A stretch of DNA of 64,000 nucleotides from Sphingomonas faeni (GTDB lineage: Bacteria; Pseudomonadota; Alphaproteobacteria; Sphingomonadales; Sphingomonadaceae), in contig NZ_JALPNF010000006.1 in NCBI RefSeq assembly GCF_023195535.1, positions 124,001 to 188,000 of the forward strand. The letters are read 5' to 3'. Below the pieces are notes generated by a model. It was not told the DNA's origin. It saw only the letters and a list, made by a program, of their open reading frames with translations, and did not search any database. Position 1 is the stretch's first letter. Every line of letters starts with the position of its first letter. The position numbers and the translations under genes are program-made. Positions 17,201 through 28,633 of the stretch are shown piece after piece.

Positions 17201-17670
17201 TAAGGTAGAGATTCGACGAAAAGCCCCTACCTTGAAGGGAAGGGGAAAGTAGACCGCAAGGCCTCAACCGCCAGCGACTTCCCACCGACGAGAGCCAGCC
17301 GGCCACTAAAACTGCCGCGGCCAAAGCGCCCCGAAGCTCCCGCAACGCCAGCCACCGAAGCTCCCGCAAAACCGCCGCGACCCGATCTTCCGAACGCTCC
17401 CGCGAATTCGCCCCGAGCGCCTTCGCAAGACCGCCCCGCCGCCGCTTCACCACACCGCCACCCCACCTGAAATTTATTTCACGACATTGCCGTTAATGCT
17501 GCGTCCATTTCCCCATTGCGTCCGTTTCTCGAAATGGACGGCAGATTTCTGCCCGCAATAGAGCGCGTTACGAGTCGGGCCTTGGCGACAGGGTGTTACT
17601 CTCATCGGTCCGGATTGTTCGATTGTTTTAATAACTCCGACGTCTGCAACAACAAGGGGAGGACCCTGAT

Positions 17671-18690
17671 ATGACCGAGAGCGTGCACCTGATCGAAGCC
17701 CTCGATGCGCGAGTGGAACGGCGCAGCGAGCGGCGTGAGTTCTTCAAAAATGCGCTTGGCGCCGCTGCGATCACCGCGGCCGGTGCGACCGCCTTGTCGA
17801 TGTCAAGCGCCGCGGCGGCCCAGTCCGTCACCGATGCGGACGTCCTGAACTTCGCGCTCAACCTCGAATATCTCGAGGCGCAATTCTATTCCTACGCCGC
17901 CTATGGCACCGGGCTCGACAACAGCCTGCTCGGCGGCACCGGCACCCAGGGTGCGGTGCGCGGCGGTCGCCAGGTCAATTTCACCGATCCGATAGTCTCG
18001 CAATACGCCCGCGAGATCGCGCAGGACGAGATTGCGCATGTCAGGTTCCTCCGCACCGCGCTCGGCACCGCCGCCGTCGCGCAGCCTGTGATCGACGTCA
18101 GCGTCTCGCCGACCAGCGCTTTCTCGCTCGCCGCCCAGGCCGCCGGGCTCGTGCCCGCCGGCACCGCGTTCGATCCCTACGCCACCGACGAGGCGTTCCT
18201 GCTGGGCGCGTTCATCTTCGAGGACGTCGGCGTGACCGCGTACAAGGGTGCCGCCCCGCTGTTGACCAGCAAGGCGTATCTCGAGGCCGCCGCCGGCCTG
18301 CTCGCGGTCGAGGCGTATCACGCCGCGATCGTCCGCACGACGCTGTACGGCAAGGGCATCGCGACGCCGTCGCTGCGCACCTCCGCCGATGCCATCTCGC
18401 GCGCACGTGACAGCCTCGACGGTGGCGGCGCCAACACGACGATCTTCGGTGCGAACGACATCGATCAGGGCATCTCGTCGTACAGCGCGACGCCGATCAA
18501 CCTCGCCACCACGCAGGCCGCGGTGACCGTGTCGAACATCGTCCCGCTCGACAGCAACGGCGTCGCCTATAGCCGCTCGGTGAGCCAAGTGCTCAACATC
18601 GTCTATCTCAACAATGGTGCGGCATCGGCCGGCGGGTTCTTCCCGAACGGCATGGCCGGCAACATCAGGACGAGCACTGCGGCAGCCTGA
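17671..18690 (+). CDS. Exported ferritin-like domain protein (Ferritin_2 type), paralogue 1
   Basis: 339 residues. A Tat-like N-terminus ([25 protein letters not shown], cut into two blocks by hydrophobicity; RR near residue 21) precedes a four-helix ferritin-like domain. Candidate di-iron ligands are complete: Glu in [11 protein letters not shown], ExxH in DEIAHVRF, Glu in FIFEDVGV, ExxxH-like in VEAYHAAI. Related proteins are called desiccation-related or Dps-like, but the reaction is unknown. No lipobox, so probably soluble periplasmic. It is followed 77 bp later by a close paralogue. Confidence 0.85.
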   Translation: MTESVHLIEALDARVERRSERREFFKNALGAAAITAAGATALSMSSAAAAQSVTDADVLNFALNLEYLEAQFYSYAAYGTGLDNSLLGGTGTQGAVRGGRQVNFTDPIVSQYAREIAQDEIAHVRFLRTALGTAAVAQPVIDVSVSPTSAFSLAAQAAGLVPAGTAFDPYATDEAFLLGAFIFEDVGVTAYKGAAPLLTSKAYLEAAAGLLAVEAYHAAIVRTTLYGKGIATPSLRTSADAISRARDSLDGGGANTTIFGANDIDQGISSYSATPINLATTQAAVTVSNIVPLDSNGVAYSRSVSQVLNIVYLNNGAASAGGFFPNGMAGNIRTSTAAA

Positions 18691-18767
18691 TCGATCGGCC
18701 CGATCATATCGGCCCGATCACCTCAGCCCAGCCCAACGCTCATCTTCGCTATTCAGGGATTAACCCA

Positions 18768-19778
18768 ATGACCGATCTCAATACCAAGCTCGAGATATTC
18801 GATGCGATTGCCGCACGCCGTAACGAGCGTCGCGGCTTCCTCCGCTTCGCCGGCGGCTCGGCCCTCGCCATCGGTGGCGCAAGCCTGCTTGCGGCCTGCG
18901 GCAACGACGATGAAGATCTCGCACCCGCTCCCACGCCGACCCCGACACCGGCCGCCGCCATCAACGATGCGGATATCCTCAACTACGCGCTCAACCTCGA
19001 ATATCTCGAAGCGCAGTTCTACGCCTTCGCGGCATTCGGCGTCGGGCTGAACGCCAGCCTGCTGACCGGCACCGGTACGCAGGGTGCCGTCACCGGCGGC
19101 GCACAGGTACCGTTTCAGGATGCGATCGTCCGCGAATATGCCCGCGAGATCGCGATCGACGAGGTCGCGCACGTCGCGTTCCTGCGTACCGCTCTCGGCA
19201 CCGCCGCCGTCGCTCAACCGGCGATCGACATCTCGGTTGGAACGGTCGCCGCGCCGGGTGCGTTCACGGCCGCAGCACGCGCAGCCGGCGTCGTCTCTGC
19301 ATCGCAGGTGTTCAACCCCTATGCCGACGACAACAGCTTCCTGCTCGGCGCGTACATCTTCGAGGATGTCGGCGTCTCGGCGTACAAGGGCGCAGCGGCG
19401 CTGATCGCCAACAAGACCTATCTTGAGGCGGCCGCCGGCATCCTCGCGGCAGAGGCCTATCACGCTGGCCTGATCCGCACGATCCTGTACCGCAAGGGCT
19501 TGGATACACCGTCGCTGCGCACCATCGCGGGCCAGATCAGCGACGCGCGCGACAGCCTGGACGGCAGCAGCGACATCGATCAGGGCATCACCGGTACCGA
19601 TGCGACGATCTCGAACATCGTCCCGACCGACGCCAACGGTCTGGCCTATAGCCGGTCGATCGCGCAGGTGCATAACATCGCCTATCTGACCAATACCGCA
19701 AAGATCGGCGGGGGCTTCTTCCCCAACGGGACCAACAACCGCACCGACGCACTTCGGAGCAGCGGCGCCAACGCGTGA
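18768..19778 (+). CDS. Exported ferritin-like domain lipoprotein, paralogue 2
   Basis: 336 residues, clearly homologous to the preceding protein over the whole ferritin-like domain (shared [65 protein letters not shown]). It differs at the N-terminus: Tat-like RRGFLRFAGG then a lipobox LLAAC near residue 44, followed by a Pro/Thr linker (APAPTPTPTP). This predicts a Tat-exported, membrane-tethered lipoprotein. A strong terminator follows, so the two paralogues form one unit. Confidence 0.86.
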   Translation: MTDLNTKLEIFDAIAARRNERRGFLRFAGGSALAIGGASLLAACGNDDEDLAPAPTPTPTPAAAINDADILNYALNLEYLEAQFYAFAAFGVGLNASLLTGTGTQGAVTGGAQVPFQDAIVREYAREIAIDEVAHVAFLRTALGTAAVAQPAIDISVGTVAAPGAFTAAARAAGVVSASQVFNPYADDNSFLLGAYIFEDVGVSAYKGAAALIANKTYLEAAAGILAAEAYHAGLIRTILYRKGLDTPSLRTIAGQISDARDSLDGSSDIDQGITGTDATISNIVPTDANGLAYSRSIAQVHNIAYLTNTAKIGGGFFPNGTNNRTDALRSSGANA

Positions 19779-19807
19779 TCGCCGTCACGGACTGAAACAG
19801 AAATCTC

Positions 19808-19845
19808 GGATCGCGGCGCATTCAGGAGCGCCGCGATCCTTGTTT
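19808..19845 (+). terminator. Rho-independent terminator after ferritin-like pair
   Basis: Perfect 12-bp stem GGATCGCGGCGC / GCGCCGCGATCC with an 8-base loop, then TTGTTT. It lies immediately before the ribosome site of the next gene. Confidence 0.88.
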
Positions 19846-19850
19846 GGGGA

Positions 19851-20735
19851 ATGACCATGAAACACTTCACAAAGCTCACCATGCTCGCCGGTCTCGCGAC
19901 CGCGGGCATTTTTGCCGTTCCCGCCGCCGCGCAGGACATGACCACCGACCGGGACAGCAAGCCGTTCTCGGGTGTCTACATCGGCGCGGCCGGCGGCTAC
20001 GACGTCCAGCCCAACGATGTCGGCTCGTCGATCCTGTTCGATCGCAACGGCGACGGCAATTTCAACGAAAGCGTCAACACCATCACCGGTGGCAACGCGT
20101 TCTCGCCGGGCTTCTGCAACGGTTCCGCGCGCACCGCGGTCGTCGATTTCGGGTGCCGCAACGACGATGACGGCTGGTCCTATTATGGCCGCGCCGGCTT
20201 CGACGTGCAGAGCGGCCCGTTCGTGGTCGGCCTGGTCGGCGAATTCGGCAAGTCCGACATCACCGACAGCGTCGCCGGTTTCTCGACCACGCCCGCCAGC
20301 TACACGATGGCCCGCAAGCTGAAATGGGAAGCTTCGGCTCGCGTCCGCGCCGGCCTCGCCGCGCGCAACACGCTGTTCTACGCCACCGGCGGCGCCGGCT
20401 ATGCCAAGATCGACAATCTGTTCTTCACCACCAACACCGCCAACGCGTTCGCAGCTACCGGCTCGAACAATCGCTGGGGTTATGTCGGCGGCGGCGGCAT
20501 CGAGCAGAAGCTGACCCGGAACATCTCGATCGGCATGGAATACACCTATCACCAGTACAAGGACGACGACGCCCGTGTTCTCGTGACTGCCGGCACCGCG
20601 CTTGCGGGCAGCCCGGTCTTGCTGGCGAACAACCCATTCGTGCTAGCTCCGAATACCAGCGGCACCACCTTCCGCCGCAGCGACGAGAACTTCCGCTGGC
20701 ATTCGCTGCGCGGGACGGTGTCGTTTAGATTTTAA
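19851..20735 (+). CDS. Outer-membrane beta-barrel protein
   Basis: 294 residues. Signal peptide to about residue 28 (AVPAAAQ). Beta-barrel of the OmpA-like/OMP_b-brl type: FSGVYIGAAGGYD, repeated aromatic-Gly strands, and the C-terminal strand RGTVSFRF ending in Phe, a BAM recognition feature. There is no OmpA peptidoglycan-binding domain. Either ATG (19851 or 19857) can be used; the second has the better-spaced GGGGA. The terminator just upstream suggests its own or read-through transcription. Function unknown beyond the fold. Confidence 0.83.
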   Translation: MTMKHFTKLTMLAGLATAGIFAVPAAAQDMTTDRDSKPFSGVYIGAAGGYDVQPNDVGSSILFDRNGDGNFNESVNTITGGNAFSPGFCNGSARTAVVDFGCRNDDDGWSYYGRAGFDVQSGPFVVGLVGEFGKSDITDSVAGFSTTPASYTMARKLKWEASARVRAGLAARNTLFYATGGAGYAKIDNLFFTTNTANAFAATGSNNRWGYVGGGGIEQKLTRNISIGMEYTYHQYKDDDARVLVTAGTALAGSPVLLANNPFVLAPNTSGTTFRRSDENFRWHSLRGTVSFRF

Positions 20736-20757
20736 GGCATGACGTAACCAATCACTC

Positions 20758-20852
20758 CGTCACCCCGGACTAGTTCCGGGGTCCACCGCGCCGCAAAATC
20801 GACACCCCCGATTGCGCGGCACGGTGGATGCCGGAACAAGCCCGGCATGACG
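20758..20852. repeat. Palindromic repeat, family C
   Basis: Begins CGTCACCCCGGACTAGTTCC and ends with the hairpin TGCCGGAACAAGCCCGGCA then TGACG. It lies between the stop of the barrel gene and that gene's apparent terminator. Confidence 0.82.
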
Positions 20853-20877
20853 AAGTAATCTTGGCTCTGCCACACTG

Positions 20878-20917
20878 AAAGGCCGCAGCCCCAAACCAGG
20901 GCAGCGGCCTTTTCCTT
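20878..20917 (+). terminator. Terminator displaced from the barrel gene
   Basis: Stem AAAGGCCGC / GCGGCCTTT with an inner CCC/GGG pairing and a TTTTCCTTT tail. It is 143 bp from the stop at 20735, with the family C repeat in between. Confidence 0.75.
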
Positions 20918-20933
20918 TGTCTGCACAACCTCA

Positions 20934-21058
20934 ATCCTCCCCCGCCAGGGGGAGGTGGCACCGAAGGTGACGGAGGGGGAGGACGCGCAACAGCAGTTAC
21001 CCTTACCGCCCCCTCCGTCTGGCAAGCGCCAGCCACCTCCCCCTTGCGGGGGAGGATC
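20934..21058. repeat. Palindromic repeat, family E
   Basis: Arms CCTCCCCCGCCAGGGGGAGG and CCTCCCCCTTGCGGGGGAGG, with inner CGGAGGGGGAGG and CCCCCTCCG. The spacer 20736-21334 holds this, the family C repeat, a terminator and the thiC riboswitch. Confidence 0.88.
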
Positions 21059-21192
21059 GCAAAGGCACCGCCCCCACTCCCGTTCGCCCTGAGCGAAGTC
21101 GAAGGGCAGGCCCAAACGCAAACGCCTCGACTGTCCGCACCACCACCAAATTCCCCATTGCACCCCATCCCAAGCCGCCTATGCTCACCCCA

Positions 21193-23254
<2,062 letters not shown>

Positions 23255-23267
23255 TCGGAGACTGTGC

Positions 23268-23392
23268 GATCCTCCCCCGCCAGGGGGAGGTGGCGCGTAG
23301 CGACGGAGGGGGAGGACACGGAACTGACGTGGTCGTTTACCTCCCCCTCCGTCTGGCAAGCGCCAGCCACCTCCCCCTGGCGGGGGAGGATC
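23268..23392. repeat. Palindromic repeat, family E
   Basis: Arms CCTCCCCCGCCAGGGGGAGG and CCTCCCCCTGGCGGGGGAGG. It occupies the convergent gap between thiC and dprA. Confidence 0.88.
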
Positions 23393-23403
23393 AGTCTTAC
23401 CGA

Positions 23404-24495
23404 TCAGGTCAGGCTGGCGCGGCCGCCGGCGTGGCGGTCGAGGCGGCCGGCGAGTTCGAGTTCCAATAGCACCGTGTGGACGACGGCGGGGCTCAGGCGC
23501 GACTGGCGGATGAGTTCGTCGATCGCGACGGGGACGGGGCCGAGCAGGTCGGTGATCCGGCACCGGTCGGTATCGGTCGCGTCTTCGGCGGGGGAGCCTG
23601 CATAGGCGTCGATCGGCGAACGGACCGAGCGCGGGTCGAACGGGCGGATCTGTTCGAGGATGTCGCCGGCGGACTGCACCAGCGTGGCGCCTTCGCGGAT
23701 CAGCAGGTTGCAGCCTTGCGCGCGGGGATCGAGCGGGCTGCCGGGGACGGCCATGACTTCGCGGCCGGATTCGTTGGCGAGGCGCGCGGTGATCAGCGAG
23801 CCGGATTTCGGGACGGCCTCGACCACCACGGTACCGATCGCGAGGCCCGCGATGATGCGGTTGCGCGAGGGGAAATTGCGCGCTTTCGGCTCGGTGCCGG
23901 GGGGCTGTTCGGCGAGCAGGAGGCCTTCGGTGGCGACGCGCTCCTGCAACGCGGTGTTGTCGGGCGGGTAGGCGATGTCGATGCCGCTGGCGATCACGCC
24001 GATCGTGCCGCCGCTGGAGCCCGCGCCGAGCGCGCCGATATGGGCGGCGGTGTCGATGCCGCGGGCTAGGCCGGAGACGATCGTCGTGCCTTCTTCGGCG
24101 AGTTGCAGCGCCAATTGTCTCGCAAAGCGGCACGCGGCGGCGGACGCATTGCGCGCGCCGACCATGGCGATGCAGGGGCGGGTGGCGTGGGTGAGGTCGC
24201 CGCGGAAGATCAGCGCTGGGGGCGCCGTCTCGATCTCGGCGAGCAGGCGGGGATACTCGGCGTCGTCGAGGAAGAGGTAACGCGCGCCGAGTTTCGCGGT
24301 TGCGGTGATTTCGCGTTCGGCCAGCGCCGCCTCGGCGATCCGGGGGCTGCGTCCGCCGCCGCGTTGGGCGAGCATCGGGAGCGCCTCGATGGCGGCGTCC
24401 GCGCTGCCGAAGCGGGCGATGAGCTGGCGATAGGTGACCGGTCCGATCCCGGTCGTGCGGATGAGCCGAAGACGTGAGACCGTCGGGTCAGCCAC
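23404..24495 (-). CDS. dprA: DNA processing protein DprA
   Basis: 363 residues. Loads RecA on incoming single-stranded DNA in natural transformation and is widely conserved even in species not known to be competent. The Rossmann-like DprA core is clear: MVGARNAS, IVSGLARGIDTAAH, the GTIGVIASGIDIAYPPDN block and FPSRNRIIAGLA, with a C-terminal winged-helix-like DprA domain. The GTG at 24495 is chosen because it gives VADPTVSRLRLIR and overlaps the plsY stop by 8 bp; the frame stays open to 24558 inside plsY. Confidence 0.95.
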   Translation of the reverse strand: MADPTVSRLRLIRTTGIGPVTYRQLIARFGSADAAIEALPMLAQRGGGRSPRIAEAALAEREITATAKLGARYLFLDDAEYPRLLAEIETAPPALIFRGDLTHATRPCIAMVGARNASAAACRFARQLALQLAEEGTTIVSGLARGIDTAAHIGALGAGSSGGTIGVIASGIDIAYPPDNTALQERVATEGLLLAEQPPGTEPKARNFPSRNRIIAGLAIGTVVVEAVPKSGSLITARLANESGREVMAVPGSPLDPRAQGCNLLIREGATLVQSAGDILEQIRPFDPRSVRSPIDAYAGSPAEDATDTDRCRITDLLGPVPVAIDELIRQSRLSPAVVHTVLLELELAGRLDRHAGGRASLT

Positions 24496-25102
24496 TCGTT
24501 TTCCGGCTGGAGCCGATCCGCGGCTCGGTGCCCGAGAACAGACGCTCGACGTTCTCACGGTGCTTCCATAAGACGATCAGCGCTAGTGCGAGGAGGAGCA
24601 GGACTAGGTCGAAACGACCGAACAGCGCGGCGGCAAACGGCGCGCTGAGCGCGGCGGCCATGCCGGCGACCGAGGATATGCGAAGGCCCGCCAGAAGGCC
24701 CAGCCAGACGACCGCGTAGACCAATCCGAGCGGCCAGTAGAGCGCGACGACGATCCCCATCAGCGTGGCGACGCCCTTCCCGCCCTTGAACTTCAGCCAG
24801 ACCGGGTAGCAATGGCCGATGAATGCACCGGCCGCGGCCAGCAGCGCGTTGCCGGGGAACAGGTGTGCGACCAGCAGGACGGCGACCGCGCCCTTGGCCA
24901 TGTCGAGCAGCAGCGTGGCGGCGGCGAGACCCTTCCGTCCGGTGCGCAATACGTTGGTGGCGCCGATGTTGCCCGAGCCGATCGTCCGCAGATCGCCTGC
25001 GCCGCCGAGCCGCGTGAGGATGACGCCGAACGGGATCGAGCCGAGCAGATAGCTGAGCACGAGCGATAGCGTGGGCGCGACCCAGAGAATTTCCGTCTGC
25101 AA
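24488..25102 (-). CDS. plsY: Glycerol-3-phosphate acyltransferase PlsY
   Basis: 204-residue inner-membrane enzyme that transfers acyl groups from acyl phosphate to glycerol-3-phosphate. All three family motifs are seen: SYLLGSIPFG near residue 17, GSGNIGATNVLRTGRK near residue 43 and WLKFKGGKGVATLMG near residue 101. Five predicted membrane helices. First gene of a plsY-dprA pair with an 8-bp overlap. Confidence 0.97.
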   Translation of the reverse strand: MQTEILWVAPTLSLVLSYLLGSIPFGVILTRLGGAGDLRTIGSGNIGATNVLRTGRKGLAAATLLLDMAKGAVAVLLVAHLFPGNALLAAAGAFIGHCYPVWLKFKGGKGVATLMGIVVALYWPLGLVYAVVWLGLLAGLRISSVAGMAAALSAPFAAALFGRFDLVLLLLALALIVLWKHRENVERLFSGTEPRIGSSRKTSG

Positions 25103-25188
25103 GTATGTCCCCCGTTCCGAGGGCGCTTATAAACGACGCGGGGCTGACGGCAAATGGCGTCGAGCGGGTGCCGACCTCACAGCACCCT

Positions 25189-25272
25189 CCGTCATCCTGA
25201 CGAAAGTCAGGACCCAGAGCCACGGAGGACAACGCTTGCAACCCTGGGTCCTGACTTTCGTCAGGATGACGG
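25189..25272. repeat. Palindromic repeat, family F
   Basis: CCGTCATCCTGACGAAAGTC and the mirror GACTTTCGTCAGGATGACGG bracket a core of about 20 bases. Each arm holds the hairpin CCTGAC-GAAA-GTCAGG. Copies at 30394, 47400 and 50747. Confidence 0.9.
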
Positions 25273-25319
25273 GGGGAAGGCTCTGGTTTGCCTAAGGCGT
25301 TCCGTCCTAAGGCGCATGG

Positions 25320-26108
25320 ATGGACACGCGCCCCATTCTGTTCTTCGATTCCGGTGTCGGCGGGTTGTCGATCGTCGGTCCGGCGCGCGCCGCACTTCCG
25401 GATGCGCCGTTCGTCTACGCCGCCGACTCGGCCGGGTTTCCCTACGGCACGAAGAGCGAGGTCGAGATCGCCGCCCGCGTGCCGGTGTTGCTGGGCCGGC
25501 TGGCGGAGCGGTATCGGCCGCGGTTGATCGTGATCGCGTGCAACACCGCCTCGACGATCGCGTTGCCGGTGGTGCGCGCGGCGCTCGATTTGCCAGTGGT
25601 CGGGACGGTGCCGGCGATCAAGCCCGCTGCCGCGCTGTCGGTCATGCGGACGATCGGCGTGCTGGGGACCGAGGCAACCGTGCGGCAGGCGTATGTCGAT
25701 GATCTGGCGGCGCGGTTCGCGGGCGATTGCACGGTGCTGCGCTACGGCTCGGCGGCATTGGTCGAGATGGCGGAGGCCAAGCTGCACGGGCGGGCGGTGG
25801 CGCCGGAGCGTTATGCGGCGGTGCTCGACGGGCTGTTTTCACAACCCGGCGGCGATCGGATCGATGTGATCGTCAACGCCTGCACGCACTTCCCGCTGGT
25901 CGAGGCAGAGTTGGCCGCGGCGGCGCCCGGGGTGCGGTTCGTCGACGGCGGTCCCGGCATCGCGCGACGGATCGTTCACCTGATGCAGGGCGAATCATGG
26001 TCGGGAGCGGGCGAGGGTGTCGCGGTCTTCACTCGGTTGGGGGAAGACGAACATGCGCTAGGACCCGCCCTGGCGGCACGTGGGTTCACCACGATTGAGC
26101 AGCTTTAG
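25320..26108 (+). CDS. murI: Glutamate racemase MurI
   Basis: 262 residues. Makes D-glutamate for peptidoglycan. The two catalytic cysteines lie in IACNTAST (about residue 75) and VNACTHFPL (about residue 187); the N-terminal FFDSGVGGLS motif provides the acid/base aspartate and serine. Length and motifs are complete. It stands alone between a family F repeat and hemA. Confidence 0.97.
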   Translation: MDTRPILFFDSGVGGLSIVGPARAALPDAPFVYAADSAGFPYGTKSEVEIAARVPVLLGRLAERYRPRLIVIACNTASTIALPVVRAALDLPVVGTVPAIKPAAALSVMRTIGVLGTEATVRQAYVDDLAARFAGDCTVLRYGSAALVEMAEAKLHGRAVAPERYAAVLDGLFSQPGGDRIDVIVNACTHFPLVEAELAAAAPGVRFVDGGPGIARRIVHLMQGESWSGAGEGVAVFTRLGEDEHALGPALAARGFTTIEQL

Positions 26109-26232
26109 GCGTTAACCTGGGACAATGTGGCATCTTGCTTCGGGCGCGCATCGTGGCAATGTGCTGCCAGGACGAGGAAAGCGATCACCGTAAGAGCGGT
26201 ATTACGCTGGAACTGAGTGAAAGTGAGGCGTA

Positions 26233-27507
26233 GTGCCCAAGGCCATGATTATCGACGGCAAAACGGCAACGGACGGCATTAGTGGTCCGCGAGTCGATTA
26301 TTCGCGCGTGTTCACGCAGGCGATCGACCGGTTGCATGCCGAGGGGCGCTACCGCGTGTTCATCGACATCCTCCGCAACAAGGGTGCGTTTCCGAACGCG
26401 CGTTGTTTTGCCGGGCATAACGGGCCGAAGCCGATCACGGTGTGGTGCTCGAACGATTATCTCGCGATGGGCCAGCATCCCAAGGTGATCGCGGCGATGG
26501 AAGAGGCGCTGCACGACGTCGGCGCGGGCTCGGGCGGCACGCGCAACATCGGCGGCAACACGCATTACCATGTCGATCTGGAGGGCGAACTCGCCGACCT
26601 GCACGGCAAGGAAGCGGCTTTGCTGTTCACGAGCGGGTACGTCTCGAACGAGGCGACCTTGGCGACCTTGGCGAAGGTGCTGCCGGGCTGCATCATCTTT
26701 TCGGACGAACTGAACCACGCGTCGATGATCGCGGGGATTCGCAACTCGGGCTGCGAGAAGCGCGTGTTCCGCCACAACGATCTCGCGCATCTGGAAGAAT
26801 TGCTGGCCGCGGAAGACCCTGCCGCGCCGAAGCTTATCGCGTTCGAGAGCGTGTATTCGATGGAGGGCGACATCGCGCCGATCTCCGCGGTGTGCGATCT
26901 CGCCGACCGGTACAACGCGCTGACCTATTGCGACGAAGTCCATGCGGTCGGGATGTACGGCGCGCGTGGCGGCGGCATCTCGGAGCGGGACGAGGTCGCG
27001 CACCGGATCACGATTCTCGAGGGTACGCTGGGCAAGGCGTTCGGCGTGATGGGAGGCTATATCGCCGCCGACCGCACGATCGTCGACGTCATCCGGTCCT
27101 ATGCGCCGGGATTCATCTTCACGACCTCGCTGTCGCCGGTGCTGGTCGCTGGCGTTCTCGCGAGCGTTCGGCATCTGAAGGCGTCGAGCGTCGAGCGCGA
27201 GGGGCAGCAGGCTTCCGCTGCGATGCTCAAGGCGATGCTGAAGGACGCCGGGCTGCCGGTGATGATCGGCGACACGCATATCGTGCCGCTGATGGTCGGC
27301 GACCCGGTCAAGGCGAAGAAGATCAGCGACGTGCTGCTCGCCGAATACGGCGTGTATGTGCAGCCGATCAACTACCCGACCGTGCCGCGCGGCACCGAGC
27401 GGCTGCGCTTCACGCCGGGACCTGCGCATACCGAGGCGATGATGCGCGAACTGACCGACGCGCTGGTGGAGATCTGGAGCCGGCTGGATCTGCGCAAGGC
27501 TGCCTGA
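26233..27507 (+). CDS. hemA: 5-aminolevulinate synthase
   Basis: 424 residues. PLP enzyme condensing glycine and succinyl-CoA (C4 or Shemin route), the haem entry step in alphaproteobacteria. N-terminal [22 protein letters not shown], the [13 protein letters not shown] block, [11 protein letters not shown] with the PLP-binding Asp, and the Schiff-base Lys in [16 protein letters not shown] near residue 264. The start is a GTG preceded by GTGAGGCG; an ATG four codons later is the alternative. Monocistronic. Confidence 0.97.
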   Translation: MPKAMIIDGKTATDGISGPRVDYSRVFTQAIDRLHAEGRYRVFIDILRNKGAFPNARCFAGHNGPKPITVWCSNDYLAMGQHPKVIAAMEEALHDVGAGSGGTRNIGGNTHYHVDLEGELADLHGKEAALLFTSGYVSNEATLATLAKVLPGCIIFSDELNHASMIAGIRNSGCEKRVFRHNDLAHLEELLAAEDPAAPKLIAFESVYSMEGDIAPISAVCDLADRYNALTYCDEVHAVGMYGARGGGISERDEVAHRITILEGTLGKAFGVMGGYIAADRTIVDVIRSYAPGFIFTTSLSPVLVAGVLASVRHLKASSVEREGQQASAAMLKAMLKDAGLPVMIGDTHIVPLMVGDPVKAKKISDVLLAEYGVYVQPINYPTVPRGTERLRFTPGPAHTEAMMRELTDALVEIWSRLDLRKAA

Positions 27508-27538
27508 GGCTGGTCCCGCCCAGGCGGGGCAGCGATAG

Positions 27539-28096
27539 TTAGTCGATCGTGATGGTGCCGTCGGTGCCGGGGACGTCGAGGGCTTCGCCAAAGCCAACCG
27601 AATGGAAGCGCGTATAATCGCCTTCCACAGGTTTGGCGTAAACGTGGACCACGGATCTGCTGCCATCGACGACCCAGTAATGCGGAATGCCGCCGCGCGC
27701 ATAAGCGAAGCGCTTCATCGTGGTGTCGCGCGCAACCGACGTTTCCGCGACTTCGACGACGAGCAGGAAGTCGGCGGCGAGCAACAGGCGGTTTTCTTCA
27801 ACCGATGTACGTAGAACTGCGACGTCGCAACCAAGCACCGTATCGTTACCCAGATCGACGCCGGCCTCGCCAACGATTCTCGACTCAGCAAATAGACGCG
27901 ACAGGCGAATGGCAATCTTGGCCTGGCGCGACGCGTGCGCAAACTGGGGCGGGTTCATCCGGACGAGTTCCCCTTCGACCAGTTCGACTTTCATGTCGTC
28001 GAACGCGCCGGACTCACCCATGCGTAGGAACTCGGCGGTGGTGAAACGCGCCATTTCCTGCCGATCGGTGCGGAGACTCGCGGCGAATGTATTCAT
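27539..28096 (-). CDS. Uma2-family (DUF820) putative endonuclease
   Basis: 185 residues. Restriction-endonuclease-like fold common in cyanobacteria and some alphaproteobacteria: VELVEGELVRMNPP near residue 40, then DVAVLR and LLVVEVAETSVARDTTMKRFAYARGGIPHYWVVD carrying the D/E and K positions of the PD-(D/E)XK core. Biological role unknown; often found as scattered solitary copies. An internal ATG at 28054 is an alternative start. It lies downstream of the DUF3429 gene on the same strand with a 51-bp gap. Confidence 0.86.
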   Translation of the reverse strand: MNTFAASLRTDRQEMARFTTAEFLRMGESGAFDDMKVELVEGELVRMNPPQFAHASRQAKIAIRLSRLFAESRIVGEAGVDLGNDTVLGCDVAVLRTSVEENRLLLAADFLLVVEVAETSVARDTTMKRFAYARGGIPHYWVVDGSRSVVHVYAKPVEGDYTRFHSVGFGEALDVPGTDGTITID

Positions 28097-28147
28097 GACC
28101 GATTCGTACCATGAATCGAGCCAACCAGCGAATCGTACGGCGTGGCC

Positions 28148-28612
28148 TTAAAGCGCGGCGGCCAGCAATGTCAGGACGCCGAGGCCGAGCGACAAGGGCA
28201 CGCGCAAGGCCATCCAGCCGGGCGGAGCGAGGCCGGCGCGGACCAGCGCGCGGTCGACAAGCAATGCACCGATCAAGCTGATACCGAGCACCACCAGCGA
28301 CGGGCCGGGCCAGCGCAGGCCGACCATCCAGGGCCAGGCGGTCGCCAGCGCGATCAGCGACGGGGCGACGCTCGCGAACCAGAGCCAGCGGGGCGGTGAA
28401 TCGGTGCGCGCGGCGAGGCCCCACCAGAGGCCGCCGAGGAAGCTCAGGATGATCGCGGCATAGGCGTAGGCGATCGCCAGCGCGGAATAGCGACTTTGCG
28501 GATCGCCGCTCAGCAGCAGCGCTACCGCCGCGAGTTGCGGGAGCAGGCCACTCAATCCCAGCAGGCGCGCGATCGGCGGGATGCCGCCGGTCGCGGTAGG
28601 TCGCGTGGTCAT
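28148..28612 (-). CDS. DUF3429 membrane protein
   Basis: 154 residues with about five membrane helices (for example LLPQLAAVALLLSG, LAIAYAYAAIILSFLGGLWWG, VAPSLIALATAWPWMVGL). The SFLGGLWWGLA block is the family's conserved core. Function unknown. It is 21 bp downstream of the anti-sigma gene on the same strand, so it is probably part of that stress operon. Confidence 0.82.
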   Translation of the reverse strand: MTTRPTATGGIPPIARLLGLSGLLPQLAAVALLLSGDPQSRYSALAIAYAYAAIILSFLGGLWWGLAARTDSPPRWLWFASVAPSLIALATAWPWMVGLRWPGPSLVVLGISLIGALLVDRALVRAGLAPPGWMALRVPLSLGLGVLTLLAAAL

Positions 28613-28633
28613 CAGACGGGCATCAAACGGGCA

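Noticed and set aside
17166..17466. Minus-strand frames of 79-95 residues
   Set aside because: They overlap a family E repeat and have Arg/Ala/Gly-rich composition without a ribosome site.
27514..27529. CCCGCC/GGCGGG hairpin between hemA and the Uma2 gene as terminator
   Set aside because: Two-base loop and no T tract on either strand; too weak to call.
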